Source: Hymenobacter guriensis
GTDB taxonomy: Bacteria > Bacteroidota > Bacteroidia > Cytophagales > Hymenobacteraceae
Length of the DNA: 64,000 nt
Assembly: GCF_015773195.1 (NCBI RefSeq)
Contig: NZ_JADWYK010000004.1
Location: 124,001-188,000 of the forward strand
Reading direction: 5' to 3'
This document shows, in pieces, positions 42,916 through 50,543 of the stretch. The stretch's first letter is position 1. Each line of letters begins with the position of its first letter. The translations under genes were made by a program, and so were the position numbers. The notes under the pieces were generated by a model, which was not told where the DNA came from, did not search any database, and saw only the letters and a program-made list of their open reading frames with translations.

Positions 42916-43016
42916 GATGGTGACTTAGTGATTTAGTGAGTTTGCTGTTATGCTAGCGTCACCTGTCCAAATTGCCCCATTAGAACATCAAACTCACTAA
43001 GTCACCACCTCACCTT
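42914..43016. repeat. Heptamer-type inverted repeat element (TTTAGTGA type)
   Basis: 42915-42943 carries GGTGACTTA, GTGATTTA, GTGAGTTT units. 42988-43016 carries the inverted AAACTCAC, TAAGTCAC, CACCTCAC units, ending directly at the rsgA ATG. Spacing is 8-9 bp. Confidence 0.7.
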
Positions 43017-43943
43017 ATGACTGGAACCATCGTTAAATCTACCGGCTCCTGGTACCTGGTGCGCGAAACCGGCACGGGGCAGCTGCACCGCTGCCGGCTG
43101 CGCGGCAAGTTCAAGCACAAAGGCCTGAAGGTGAGCAACCCGCTGGCGGTGGGCGACCAGGTAGACTTCACGGTGGAAGAGCAGACCGAAGGCGCAGGCG
43201 TGATTCACCATATCGAGCCGCGCCGCAACTACATCATCCGCCGCTCGGTGCACAAGACGGAGCACGCCCACATTGTGGCCGCCAACCTGGACCAGGCCCT
43301 GCTGGTGGTCACGCTGGTGTCGCCGGCTACCTCGTTTGGGTTTATCGACCGGTTTCTCGTCACGGCCGAGGCCTACCACATTCCGGTCACGCTCATCTTC
43401 AACAAGGTAGACCTCTACGATGAGGACCTGACCGAATACCAGGAGCAGATTGCCGAAATGTACCAGCGCGTGGGCTACCCCAGCCTGCGCAGCTCGGCCC
43501 ACACCGGCCAGGGCATAGCCGATGTAGACGCTCTGCTCGATGGAAAAGTGTCGTTGCTCTCGGGCCACTCGGGCGTGGGCAAAAGCACGCTCATCAACGC
43601 GCTGGTACCCGACCTGGAGCTAAAAACCGCCGAAATCAGCGCGTTTTCCGACAAAGGCGTACATACCACCACTTTCGCCGAAATGCTGGAAGTACGCCCC
43701 GGCACCTACCTCATCGATACGCCCGGCATCAAGGAGCTGGGCTTGGTAGACATGAAGGCCGGCGAGCTGGCGCACTACTTCCCCGAAATGCGCGCCCTGC
43801 TCAACCAGTGCCGCTACCACAACTGCCAGCACCTGCACGAGCCCGGCTGCGCCGTGCGCGAGGCCGTAGACCAGGGCCGCATTGCCCTTCCCCGCTACGA
43901 CAGCTACGTGAGCATGCAGCAAGCCGAGGACAACCGGAAGTAA
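43017..43943 (+). CDS. rsgA: Small ribosomal subunit biogenesis GTPase RsgA
   Basis: 308 residues. N-terminal OB fold (GTIVKSTGSWYLVRETGTGQLHRCRLRGKFK), then a circularly permuted GTPase with G4 FNKVDLYDE before G1 SGHSGVGKSTLINAL (about 181-190) and G3 DTPGIKELG. The C-terminal zinc finger has CRYHNCQHLHEPGCAV. It assists late 30S maturation. Its stop codon lies in the left arm of the next heptamer element. Confidence 0.96.
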   Translation: MTGTIVKSTGSWYLVRETGTGQLHRCRLRGKFKHKGLKVSNPLAVGDQVDFTVEEQTEGAGVIHHIEPRRNYIIRRSVHKTEHAHIVAANLDQALLVVTLVSPATSFGFIDRFLVTAEAYHIPVTLIFNKVDLYDEDLTEYQEQIAEMYQRVGYPSLRSSAHTGQGIADVDALLDGKVSLLSGHSGVGKSTLINALVPDLELKTAEISAFSDKGVHTTTFAEMLEVRPGTYLIDTPGIKELGLVDMKAGELAHYFPEMRALLNQCRYHNCQHLHEPGCAVREAVDQGRIALPRYDSYVSMQQAEDNRK

Positions 43944-44042
43944 GTTGAAAAGGTGACAGGTGACAGGTGACAGGGTGTACTTTCTTCCCTTCTGCCCTGT
44001 TACGTGTTACCTGTCACCTATCACCTATCACCTTTTCAACTT
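43942..44042. repeat. Heptamer inverted repeat element (AGGTGAC type)
   Basis: 43951-43972 is three exact AGGTGAC units. 43995-44042 is the inverted arm with GTCACCT and ATCACCT units, at least one more than on the left. Outer flanks AAGTTGAAA / TTTCAACTT also pair. It covers the whole gap between the convergent rsgA and fasciclin genes and includes both stop codons. Confidence 0.8.
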
Positions 44043-44661
44043 ACTCCGCCGGGGGCAGCAGCACCTGGTCGATGACGTGGGTGATGCCGTTGCTGGATAC
44101 CACGTCGGAGATGGTCACGTTGGCGTTGTTGATTTTCACCTTGCCATCCTTCACCGACACTTTGATCTTGTCGCCGCTCAGGGTGGTTAGCTGCTGCCCG
44201 TCGCGCAGGTCGGCGGCCATGATGCGGCTGGGGATGACATGGTACTTAAGCACGCCCTGGAGCTTTTCCTTGCTTTCGGGGCGCATCAGGCCGGCCATAG
44301 CACCGTAGGGCAGGTTGTTGAAGGCGGCGTTGGAGGGGGCAAAAACCGTGTAGGGGCCGGGGCCTTTGAGCGTTTCGGCCAGCCCGGCGGCCTGCACGGC
44401 CGAAACCAGCGTGGTGTGCTCCTTGGAGTTGACGGCGTTGGCTACCAGGTCCTTGTCCGGCGTCATGCGGGCGCCCCCCACTTCTACCCCTTGCGGCTTG
44501 CCCATGCGGGCCGAGTCGGTGCTCATGGCAGCGGAGTCCTGAAAAGTCATGCCTTCAGGCTCGGTGCTAGCTTCGGTGGCGGGCTGGTCGGTGCCGCAGC
44601 CGGCCAGCAGCAGGCCGGCTGCGCAGAAAGCCAGGGCCGCGCTACGCGTAATCTTGTTCAT
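44041..44661 (-). CDS. Fasciclin-domain lipoprotein
   Basis: 206 residues from ATG 44661. Lipoprotein signal ending in LLLAGCG, a Ser/Thr/Glu-rich spacer, then one FAS1 domain: HTTLVSAVQAAGLAETLKGPGPYTVFAPSNAAFNNLP, LKYHVIPSRIMAADLRDGQQLTTLSGDKIKVSV, and NGITHVIDQVLLPP. FAS1 proteins act in adhesion at the cell surface. The frame is open upstream to 44823 but that part lacks a signal. It shares its 5' gap with the divergent cyclophilin gene. Confidence 0.92.
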   Translation of the reverse strand: MNKITRSAALAFCAAGLLLAGCGTDQPATEASTEPEGMTFQDSAAMSTDSARMGKPQGVEVGGARMTPDKDLVANAVNSKEHTTLVSAVQAAGLAETLKGPGPYTVFAPSNAAFNNLPYGAMAGLMRPESKEKLQGVLKYHVIPSRIMAADLRDGQQLTTLSGDKIKVSVKDGKVKINNANVTISDVVSSNGITHVIDQVLLPPAE

Positions 44662-44787
44662 AGAAGTAAAAACGGGGGTGTAGGCAAAGAAGTAAAACGA
44701 AAAGCAGAACAGCGGCGGCGAATATACCACTGCCTTGCTGCCTACGAACCACCACGGGGCGCCGGATGTTGGCCCCGGCAAATTGGC

Positions 44788-44795
44788 TACCTTTG
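44788..44795 (+). promoter_or_regulatory. Promoter -7 box for the cyclophilin gene
   Basis: TACCTTTG, an exact consensus match, 52 bp upstream of ATG 44848. Confidence 0.5.
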
Positions 44796-44847
44796 CCCCA
44801 CGTGGCCGGCCCGGCTGGCCCACACTCCACCATCCAGTTCAAGCACC

Positions 44848-45306
44848 ATGAAAACCGCCGAAATCCACACCAGCAAAGGGGTAATGAAAGTTGAGTTCTA
44901 CGAGCAGGACGCCCCCAACACTGTGAAAAACTTTACCGACCTGGCCCAGAAGGGTTTCTACGACGGCCTGAAGTTCCACCGCGTAATTCCCAACTTCGTG
45001 ATTCAGGGCGGCTGCCCCAACTCCCGTGATGGCGCCTCCGGCACGCCCGGCACCGGCGGCCCCGGCTACAAAATCGACTGCGAGCTGAAAGGCGGCAACC
45101 AGTACCACGACCGCGGCGTGCTGAGCATGGCCCACGCCGGCCGCAACACCGGGGGCTCCCAGTTCTTCATCGTGCATTCGCGCGACAACACGGCCCACCT
45201 CGACCGCAACCACACCTGCTTCGGCAAAGTGGTGGAAGGCCTGGACGTAATTGACCAGATCAAAGCCAACGACGAGATTCAGAAAATCGTGGTAAGCGAG
45301 TCGTAG
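44848..45306 (+). CDS. Peptidyl-prolyl cis-trans isomerase, cyclophilin type
   Basis: 152 residues from ATG 44848; the upstream open frame is the shadow of the fasciclin gene. Cyclophilin signature: FHRVIPNFVIQGGCPNSRDG with catalytic Arg, GVLSMAHAGRNTGGSQFFIVHS, and HLDRNHTCFGKVVEGLDVID. No signal peptide, so cytoplasmic. It speeds proline isomerisation in folding. Confidence 0.95.
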   Translation: MKTAEIHTSKGVMKVEFYEQDAPNTVKNFTDLAQKGFYDGLKFHRVIPNFVIQGGCPNSRDGASGTPGTGGPGYKIDCELKGGNQYHDRGVLSMAHAGRNTGGSQFFIVHSRDNTAHLDRNHTCFGKVVEGLDVIDQIKANDEIQKIVVSES

Positions 45307-45325
45307 GCTGGCTTGCCGGCAGTAG

Positions 45326-45360
45326 AAAAGGCCCGAACCGCTGCTGGTTCGGGCCTTTTT
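45326..45360 (+). terminator. Terminator after the cyclophilin gene
   Basis: AAAAGGCCCGAACC (45326-45339) pairs with 45346-45359, followed by T's. Confidence 0.88.
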
Positions 45361-45658
45361 GCGTTCGGAGAAGACAATGGCGGGCAGGATGTTTCGCAAA
45401 AAAGTAAGCCGCAAAGCCCAGCAACGCAACGACCACCGCTAGCCGCCGCGGCGCCCCAATGCAGAGTTTCTCATTCCTGGATGCCTTGCGTTTCCGGCCC
45501 GGCGGCGCGGCCGGTAAACCCGGTAGGTTGGCCGACGAAACCGGGCCGATGGCAGAGTGTCGGCCACCGGACGCAGCTTTCGGAGCTATTTTCGTATCCT
45601 GCCCCAGGCTGGGCGCCGGAGGGCGCCCGGTTTCACTGTTTCATTTCCGCTCTGCGCT

Positions 45659-46726
45659 ATGGCCCGGCTTATCACCAAGCAGCACCTCACGCACCTGCTC
45701 ATCCACGTGGGGGTGTGGGCGGGGCTGCTGTTTCTGCCCTGGATGCTGCTGGCCTCTTCCTCCGGCCCCACCCCGCACTTCAACCTGGGGCGTACGCTGT
45801 GGCCGGCCGCCAAAATGGCGTTGCTGTTCTACGTAAACTACTGGGTACTCATTCCGAAGCTGCTGGCGCGGCGGCGGTTTGCGCCCTACTTCGCGGCCGT
45901 GGTGGGGCTGCTGTTCATTTGCACCCTGCCTATGTCGGCGCACTGGGTGGGTATTGGCAGCACCCCGCCCCCACGCCCCGGCCTCACCGTGGCCGACCAG
46001 CACCGTTTCCGGGCCGTTATTCTGCTGGTGAACGTGCTGGTGTGGCTGGTGAGCAGCGGGCTGCGCATCACGGGTGAGTGGTTTGAGAACGAGCGGCAGC
46101 GGCGCCAGATGCAGAGCGACAAGCTGGAAGCCGAGCTGGCCTTCCTGAAGTCGCAGGTGAGCCCGCACTTTCTGTTCAACACGCTCAACAACATCTACTC
46201 CCTGGCCCAGCTCAAGTCCGACGACGCACCCGAGGCCATTCTCAAACTTTCCCACCTGATGCGCTACATGCTCTACGAGGCCGACACGCCCCGCGTGGCC
46301 CTGGCCAAGGAGGTGGAGTACGTGCAGAACTACGTGGACCTGCAGCGCCTGCGCCTGGATGAGGACGTGCTCATCAGCTTCCACCAGGAGGGCCAACTGG
46401 CCGGGCGCCACATCGAGCCCATGCTGCTGATTCCGTTTGTGGAAAACGCCTTCAAGCACGGGGTGAGCTACCGCCACCCCTCGGCCATCCGCATGGAACT
46501 GCACGTATCGGATACGGAGCTGCGCTTCCGGGTGCACAACCGTCGCTTTCCGCAGGCGCCCCGCCCCGACCAGCCCCGCGACTCGGGCGTGGGCCTGCAC
46601 AACGTGGAGCAGCGCCTGGCTTTGCTGTACCCCGGCCGTCACGAGCTGCGCATCGAGCCCACCGCCGACGACTTTACCATCACCCTTACCCTGATCCTGC
46701 CCCATGCTCCGCTGCCTCTTAGTTGA
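45659..46726 (+). CDS. LytS-type sensor histidine kinase
   Basis: 355 residues from ATG 45659. Four membrane helices (about 10-130), a short coiled coil (EWFENERQRRQMQSDKLEAELAFLKSQ), and a His_kinase domain with the phospho-His in SPHFLFNTLNNIYSL (about 170). An HATPase_c domain follows (IPFVENAFKHGVSY, GVGLHNVEQRLALLY). This is the LytS/YehU type. It pairs with the LytTR regulator, whose gene overlaps its 3' end by 23 bp. The signal is unknown. Confidence 0.93.
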   Translation: MARLITKQHLTHLLIHVGVWAGLLFLPWMLLASSSGPTPHFNLGRTLWPAAKMALLFYVNYWVLIPKLLARRRFAPYFAAVVGLLFICTLPMSAHWVGIGSTPPPRPGLTVADQHRFRAVILLVNVLVWLVSSGLRITGEWFENERQRRQMQSDKLEAELAFLKSQVSPHFLFNTLNNIYSLAQLKSDDAPEAILKLSHLMRYMLYEADTPRVALAKEVEYVQNYVDLQRLRLDEDVLISFHQEGQLAGRHIEPMLLIPFVENAFKHGVSYRHPSAIRMELHVSDTELRFRVHNRRFPQAPRPDQPRDSGVGLHNVEQRLALLYPGRHELRIEPTADDFTITLTLILPHAPLPLS

Positions 46727-47441
46727 CGATGAACCCCTGGCCCTGCGCCTGCTGGCCAGCTACGTGGAGCGCGTGCCGTTTATGCAGCTGGTGGGTTCCT
46801 GCCGCAGCGCCCTCGAAGCCCTGGAAGTACTCCAGCGCGAGCCGGTGGACGTGCTGTTTCTGGATGTGCAGATGCCCGACCTCACGGGTGTGGAGTTTGT
46901 GCGCACCCTGCGGCCCAACGCGCTGGTGGTCTTCACCACGGCCTACGAGCAGTACGCCGTGGAAGGCTTCGACCTCGATGCCGTGGACTACCTCGTAAAA
47001 CCCATTGCCTTCGACCGGTTTCTGAAAGCCGCCCAGAAAGTGCAGGAGCGCCTGGCCCCCGCTGCGGCGGTAGAAGCAGCCCCGCCGCCCGCGCCGGCCC
47101 TGGTCCGGCCCGCCGATGACTTTATCTTCGTGAAGGCCGACTACCACACCCAGCGCATCAACCTGCGCGACATCCGCTACCTCGAAGGCCTCAAGGACTA
47201 CGTGAAGATTCACCTGGCCGGGGCCTCCAAGCCCCTGCTCACGCTCAACTCCCTGCGGGCTTTCGAGGAGCGGCTGCCGTCCCAGGAGTTTGTGCGCGTG
47301 CACCGCTCTTTCATCGTGGCCCTGGGCTGGATAGACTCCATCCGCACCAACCGCATCTACCTGGGCGAGGCCGTCATTCCCGTCGGCGACGCCTATACCG
47401 AAGCCTTCCACCAGCGCATCGAGCAGCGGAACATGCACTGA
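46704..47441 (+). CDS. LytTR-family response regulator
   Basis: 245 residues. Receiver domain with acidic pocket LLVDDE, phospho-acceptor D54 in VLFLDVQMPD, and YLVKPIAFDRF with the conserved Lys. A Pro/Ala linker (about 118-135) leads to a LytTR DNA-binding domain (FIFVKADYHTQRINLRDIRYLEGLKDYVKIHL ... FVRVHRSFIVALGWIDSI). The overlap with the kinase gene shows they form one two-component system. Targets are unknown. Confidence 0.95.
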   Translation: MLRCLLVDDEPLALRLLASYVERVPFMQLVGSCRSALEALEVLQREPVDVLFLDVQMPDLTGVEFVRTLRPNALVVFTTAYEQYAVEGFDLDAVDYLVKPIAFDRFLKAAQKVQERLAPAAAVEAAPPPAPALVRPADDFIFVKADYHTQRINLRDIRYLEGLKDYVKIHLAGASKPLLTLNSLRAFEERLPSQEFVRVHRSFIVALGWIDSIRTNRIYLGEAVIPVGDAYTEAFHQRIEQRNMH

Positions 47442-47473
47442 GCCACGGCGCGGATGCCGATGCACCGTTCAAA

Positions 47474-47567
47474 GTAGGGGCGGGGCTTGCCCCCGCCCGC
47501 CATCCGCGCCGTCCGACCATACCCAGGCAACGCCCACCCATACGACGGGCAGGGGCAGGCCCCGCCA
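47474..47567. repeat. RAYT-associated palindrome, copy 1 (upstream of transposase)
   Basis: Starts GTAGGGGCGGGGCTTGCCCC and ends with the inverted CGACGGGCAGGGGCAGGCCCC. Between them lies the conserved core CCGTCCGACCATACCCAGGC. It begins about 30 bp after the response-regulator stop codon. Confidence 0.8.
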
Positions 47568-47622
47568 TCCACAAATGAGTATCTTCGGATAGCCAGGCCC
47601 TGCCCCAACAATACTGCCCCCT

Positions 47623-48096
47623 ATGGACCCACTGCCCGAACGCCGCAGCATTCGCTACGACGGCTACGATTATCGGATGGCGGGGTATTATGCGCTTACG
47701 ATTTGTGCCCGTGACAAAGCCCATCTGTTCGGCAGTCTGCTCCCCGATGAGCCGTTGCAGCTATCCGAGCTGGGTGAGCTGGTAGTAGCCGAGGTAGAAG
47801 CTATACCCCGGCACCACCCCACCATCCGCCTGGATGCCTGGGTACTGATGCCCAATCATCTGCACCTGATTCTGGTACTTACCCGCAACCGGGCTGTAGG
47901 CTTAAACCAGGCCGTGGGCGCCTTCAAGTCGCGCTGCTACGGGCGCTGGCGCGCAGCCCGGCTTGCCGCGGGCCAGCCGGCGCCGCCTTCGTGCTGGCAG
48001 CGCAATTACTACGAGCGAATCATCCGCAACCCCGCCGAGCTGGATGCCCAGCGCCGCTACCTCCTCGAAAACCCCAGTCGCTGGAACAATACGTAG
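47623..48096 (+). CDS. REP-associated tyrosine transposase (RAYT, Y1 HUH family)
   Basis: 157 residues. Single-strand HUH transposase-like: N-terminal SIRYDGYDYRMAGYYALTICARDKAHLFG, metal-binding HUH motif in AWVLMPNHLHLILVL, and the candidate nucleophile Tyr in CWQRNYYERIIRNPAELDAQRRYLLENP. RAYTs are thought to move REP palindromes. The gene is flanked on both sides by GTAGGGGCGGGGC palindromes. Its TAG stop codon is formed by the TAG inside the first downstream repeat. Confidence 0.9.
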   Translation: MDPLPERRSIRYDGYDYRMAGYYALTICARDKAHLFGSLLPDEPLQLSELGELVVAEVEAIPRHHPTIRLDAWVLMPNHLHLILVLTRNRAVGLNQAVGAFKSRCYGRWRAARLAAGQPAPPSCWQRNYYERIIRNPAELDAQRRYLLENPSRWNNT

Positions 48097-48330
48097 GGGC
48101 GGGGCTGGCCCCCGCCCGCCATCCGCGCCGTGCGGACAAGCTACATTTTGGGTACAAACCGTCACCCGTAGGGGCGGGGCTTGCGCCCGCCCGCCACCCG
48201 CGCCGTTCGAGCATACCCGGGCAATGCCACCTATCCGGCGGGCGGGGACAAGCCCCGCCCCTACCTGCCGTTCGACCATACCCGGGCAATGCCCACTCAT
48301 ACGACGGGCGGGGGCAAGCCCCGCCCCTAC
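48093..48330. repeat. Cluster of RAYT-associated palindromes downstream of the transposase
   Basis: GTAGGGGCGGGGC starts occur at 48093 and 48168 in direct orientation. Inverted ends GCCCCGCCCCTAC occur at 48252-48264 and 48318-48330. The core CGTTCGA[GC]CATACCCGGGCAATG appears at about 48204 and 48270. This makes at least two full or nested elements in 238 bp. No gene lies in this gap. Confidence 0.85.
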
Positions 48331-48341
48331 TGCCCCAAATA

Positions 48342-48376
48342 AAACGGCCTCCCGGCGTGGTGCGGGGAGGCCGTTT
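48342..48376 (-). terminator. Terminator of the alanine-rich orphan gene
   Basis: AAACGGCCTCCC (48342-48353) pairs with 48365-48376, with an A-run that becomes a T-run on the minus strand. Confidence 0.75.
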
Positions 48377-48398
48377 GGGTGTTGTGCCTGTGCGGGCG

Positions 48399-48821
48399 CT
48401 ATGCCGAGAGCGTAGCGCGGTGAGCGGCTACGGCGGCTTTGGCAGCGGTGAGCACGGCTACCTGCGCGTCAATCTGGTCGGCGTCTACGTCGGAGAGGTA
48501 GGCGGATGCGCCGGTGAGGGCCTCACTGGTGAGAGCGTACCGGTCGCGCTGGGCCGTGGCGGTGATGAGAGCCAGCTGGGTGCGGGTTTTCTCGGCGGGC
48601 GTTTGGCCCGGGCGGGCCAGGTCCTCGGTATACCGCGCTACGTCGGCAGTAGCCTTGGCCAGACGGGCGGCGTTGGTGGTGGCCTGCGTCGCGGCGTTTT
48701 CGTCGGCGTAGTTCAGGTTGTAGTCACGGTGCTGGTAGGTACGCAGCTCCAGGGTCAGGCTGGCCGTTGCAGCGTCGCAGTCGGCCTGGGTTTTGAGGGT
48801 ATCGGCAGTGTTAGCAGCCAT
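48399..48821 (-). CDS. Alanine/threonine-rich hypothetical protein
   Basis: 140 residues, ~30% Ala by eye. It reads as long helices with heptad-like spacing (LTLELRTYQHRDYNLNYADENAATQATTNAARLAKATADVARYTEDLARPGQTPAEKTRTQLALITATAQRDRYAL). No signal peptide or known motif. It has its own terminator and lies between the RAYT cluster and the XRE gene, in accessory DNA. Coding is supported by codon use and a clean start. Function is unknown. Confidence 0.55.
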   Translation of the reverse strand: MAANTADTLKTQADCDAATASLTLELRTYQHRDYNLNYADENAATQATTNAARLAKATADVARYTEDLARPGQTPAEKTRTQLALITATAQRDRYALTSEALTGASAYLSDVDADQIDAQVAVLTAAKAAVAAHRATLSA

Positions 48822-49134
48822 AAGTAGAAATTGAAAAAAGGTAAAAAATGAGACACGCTACTTCCGGAAGGCCGGCACCAGCTTTACGGCTGGTGAGGGT
48901 GATAGAATAGAGCGGATAAGTAACCTGGAGCAACCCGGCAGCGGTGTCTTTGCCGGGCGCGGCCTCAGCGACGGATTGCGCGGGGGCCGGTCCTGGGGAA
49001 TAGCACGGTCAATATAAAAATACGGGTATATAGGCGCAACCCTGCGGAGGCTATTTTTTTTCGGCGGGGGCCAGCAGGGCATCTAGGGCAGCGGCCTCGG
49101 CTTCCAGGGAAGCCAGGCGCAGGCGCAGCAGGTG

Positions 49135-49650
49135 CTAGTGGGCCAGCGCCTCGGGGCTTAGCGCGGGGGCCTGAGCTTCCAGCCACACCCGCCGAAACCA
49201 CTGCTGGTACGCGGCCCGCCCGGCCGGGGAGGCATCGGGCGCGGGCGGGGTGAGCGGGTCGGCGGGCGGCAGGCCGGCCAGCAAACCGGGCAGGGCGCCG
49301 GCCCAGCGCGCCGCCACGGTGGCCTGGGCGGCCAGGGGCTCCAGCTCCCGGCGCAGGTTGGCGGCCCGCCAGCGGCAGTGGCGGCGGCGGGCTTCCAGCG
49401 GGGCCGCGTCCAGGGGGCCGGCGGGCGGGGTGGCGTCGGGGTCGGGCGGGGCTTGCGGGGCCGTCATGTGCTGGGTGAGCGGGGCCAAGGCGTCGAGGAC
49501 GGCCAGGGAGGGTTGCCGCCGCCCGGCTTCGAGGTGGCTCACCTGCGACAAGGCTATGCCCAAGTATTCAGCCAGCGCGTGCTGAGACAGGCCGTAGTAG
49601 GCACGAATTTGCGACAGGAGGGAATTGGTGTATTTGGGCGAGCGGGGCAT
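49135..49650 (-). CDS. XRE-family helix-turn-helix protein, cut short by a stop codon
   Basis: 171 residues from ATG 49650. N-terminal HTH (LLSQIRAYYGLSQHALAEYLGIALSQVSHLEAGRRQPSLAVLDAL, residues 10-55), then Pro/Ala-rich helices. After the TAG at 49135-49137 the same frame continues for 26 codons as HLLRLRLASLEAEAAALDALLAP before a second TAG at 49051. The extension is a plausible coiled-coil tail, so the first TAG looks like a CAG-to-TAG mutation. The HTH is intact. An 81-bp palindrome begins nine bases upstream of the ATG. Confidence 0.75.
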   Translation of the reverse strand: MPRSPKYTNSLLSQIRAYYGLSQHALAEYLGIALSQVSHLEAGRRQPSLAVLDALAPLTQHMTAPQAPPDPDATPPAGPLDAAPLEARRRHCRWRAANLRRELEPLAAQATVAARWAGALPGLLAGLPPADPLTPPAPDASPAGRAAYQQWFRRVWLEAQAPALSPEALAH

Positions 49651-49658
49651 AACGCAAG

Positions 49659-49739
49659 GTGTAGGAAAAGCGGGAGAAATATTTTTGATTCCTACAAATT
49701 TTGTAGGAATCAAAAATATTTCTCCCGCTTTTCCTACAC
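49659..49739. repeat. 81-bp perfect palindrome
   Basis: Arms 49659-49698 and 49700-49739 are exact 40-bp inverted copies around a single T at 49699; the centre reads CCTACAAA-T-TTTGTAGG. It lies between the ptuB stop codon (49800) and the XRE start codon (49650), so it could terminate ptuB, act as an operator for the XRE protein, or be a mobile-element remnant. Confidence 0.9.
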
Positions 49740-49799
49740 TACTCAGTAAGGTATCAGCCAGAAGATGTAGCCCTGACGCAGCAGCAGTAGCTCCAGCGG

Positions 49800-50534
49800 C
49801 TAATCCAGCAGATGTGCGGGTATTCGTTTGCGCACGAACGGCAACGAGCGCATGAGCATGGTAAAGGAGGCGCGACGGGAAAGCAAAGCCCGCAGGGCGG
49901 TTTCAGCGCTGGCTATATCCTGCAGGTCATTGTCGGCTTCCGCGTCTCGATAACGTGCCCAGGCTTCCTGAACCATTTTGTATTTGCGCTCAATGGCGCG
50001 GCGCAGTTCGCGGGTGTTATTATTCGACTCAGAATTGCCCGGTTTGCCGTTGTGCAATTCATTCAGCAACTGCGCGGTGTTGACAGCCCGTTGATTGGCA
50101 GCATCCCGGGCTTTGAACCCAGGCTCCTCTCCCATTGCTTCTAGCGAGTAAATGATATCGGTTTCCACATCGTCCGTGCAAGGATCGAGCAACCCACCCG
50201 GCGGCAAGCGGCGGGGGCGCATCATGTTCGCCTTGTGGGCGGCTGGGTATAAGTTGTTCCAGTCATACACCCGAGCCGGGTTCTGGTTGGCTGGCTCGAA
50301 GTGGTCTACATCCATTTCGTACGAGCTTTCAAAGCGTTCTTCCGTCAGATAGCATTTGCGGTAGAAATAGGTATCGAATGCCTCCAACAAATCGGCCGTT
50401 CGATAACTACCGGGCTTTTTCGGCTCAGGAAGTGACGAGTCTGCTTTATAAGCAATTATATCTTGGATGTATTGCCGAACAGCAGGCGTAGAAAGTGAAG
50501 TTGGAACAGTAGACGGCCGGTCAATGCGTATCAT
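49800..50534 (-). CDS. ptuB: PtuB-like HNH nuclease of a Septu defence system
   Basis: 244 residues. HNH-type metal-dependent nuclease with the core KCYLTEERFESSYEMDVDHFEP (C61, D77, H78) and YDWNNLYPAAHKAN (N93-94, H100). Family resemblance is to TIGR02646/PtuB proteins. It starts nine bases after the PtuA stop codon, so the pair is one operon. In Septu systems PtuA and PtuB form a complex that cleaves nucleic acid during phage infection. The call rests on both genes and their order; no phage data are implied. Confidence 0.8.
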   Translation of the reverse strand: MIRIDRPSTVPTSLSTPAVRQYIQDIIAYKADSSLPEPKKPGSYRTADLLEAFDTYFYRKCYLTEERFESSYEMDVDHFEPANQNPARVYDWNNLYPAAHKANMMRPRRLPPGGLLDPCTDDVETDIIYSLEAMGEEPGFKARDAANQRAVNTAQLLNELHNGKPGNSESNNNTRELRRAIERKYKMVQEAWARYRDAEADNDLQDIASAETALRALLSRRASFTMLMRSLPFVRKRIPAHLLD

Positions 50535-50543
50535 ATTATTACT

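Noticed and set aside
48858..49082. Small minus-strand ORF after the XRE gene
   Set aside because: It is in a different frame from the XRE tail, has no motif and is Pro/Arg-rich by composition only.
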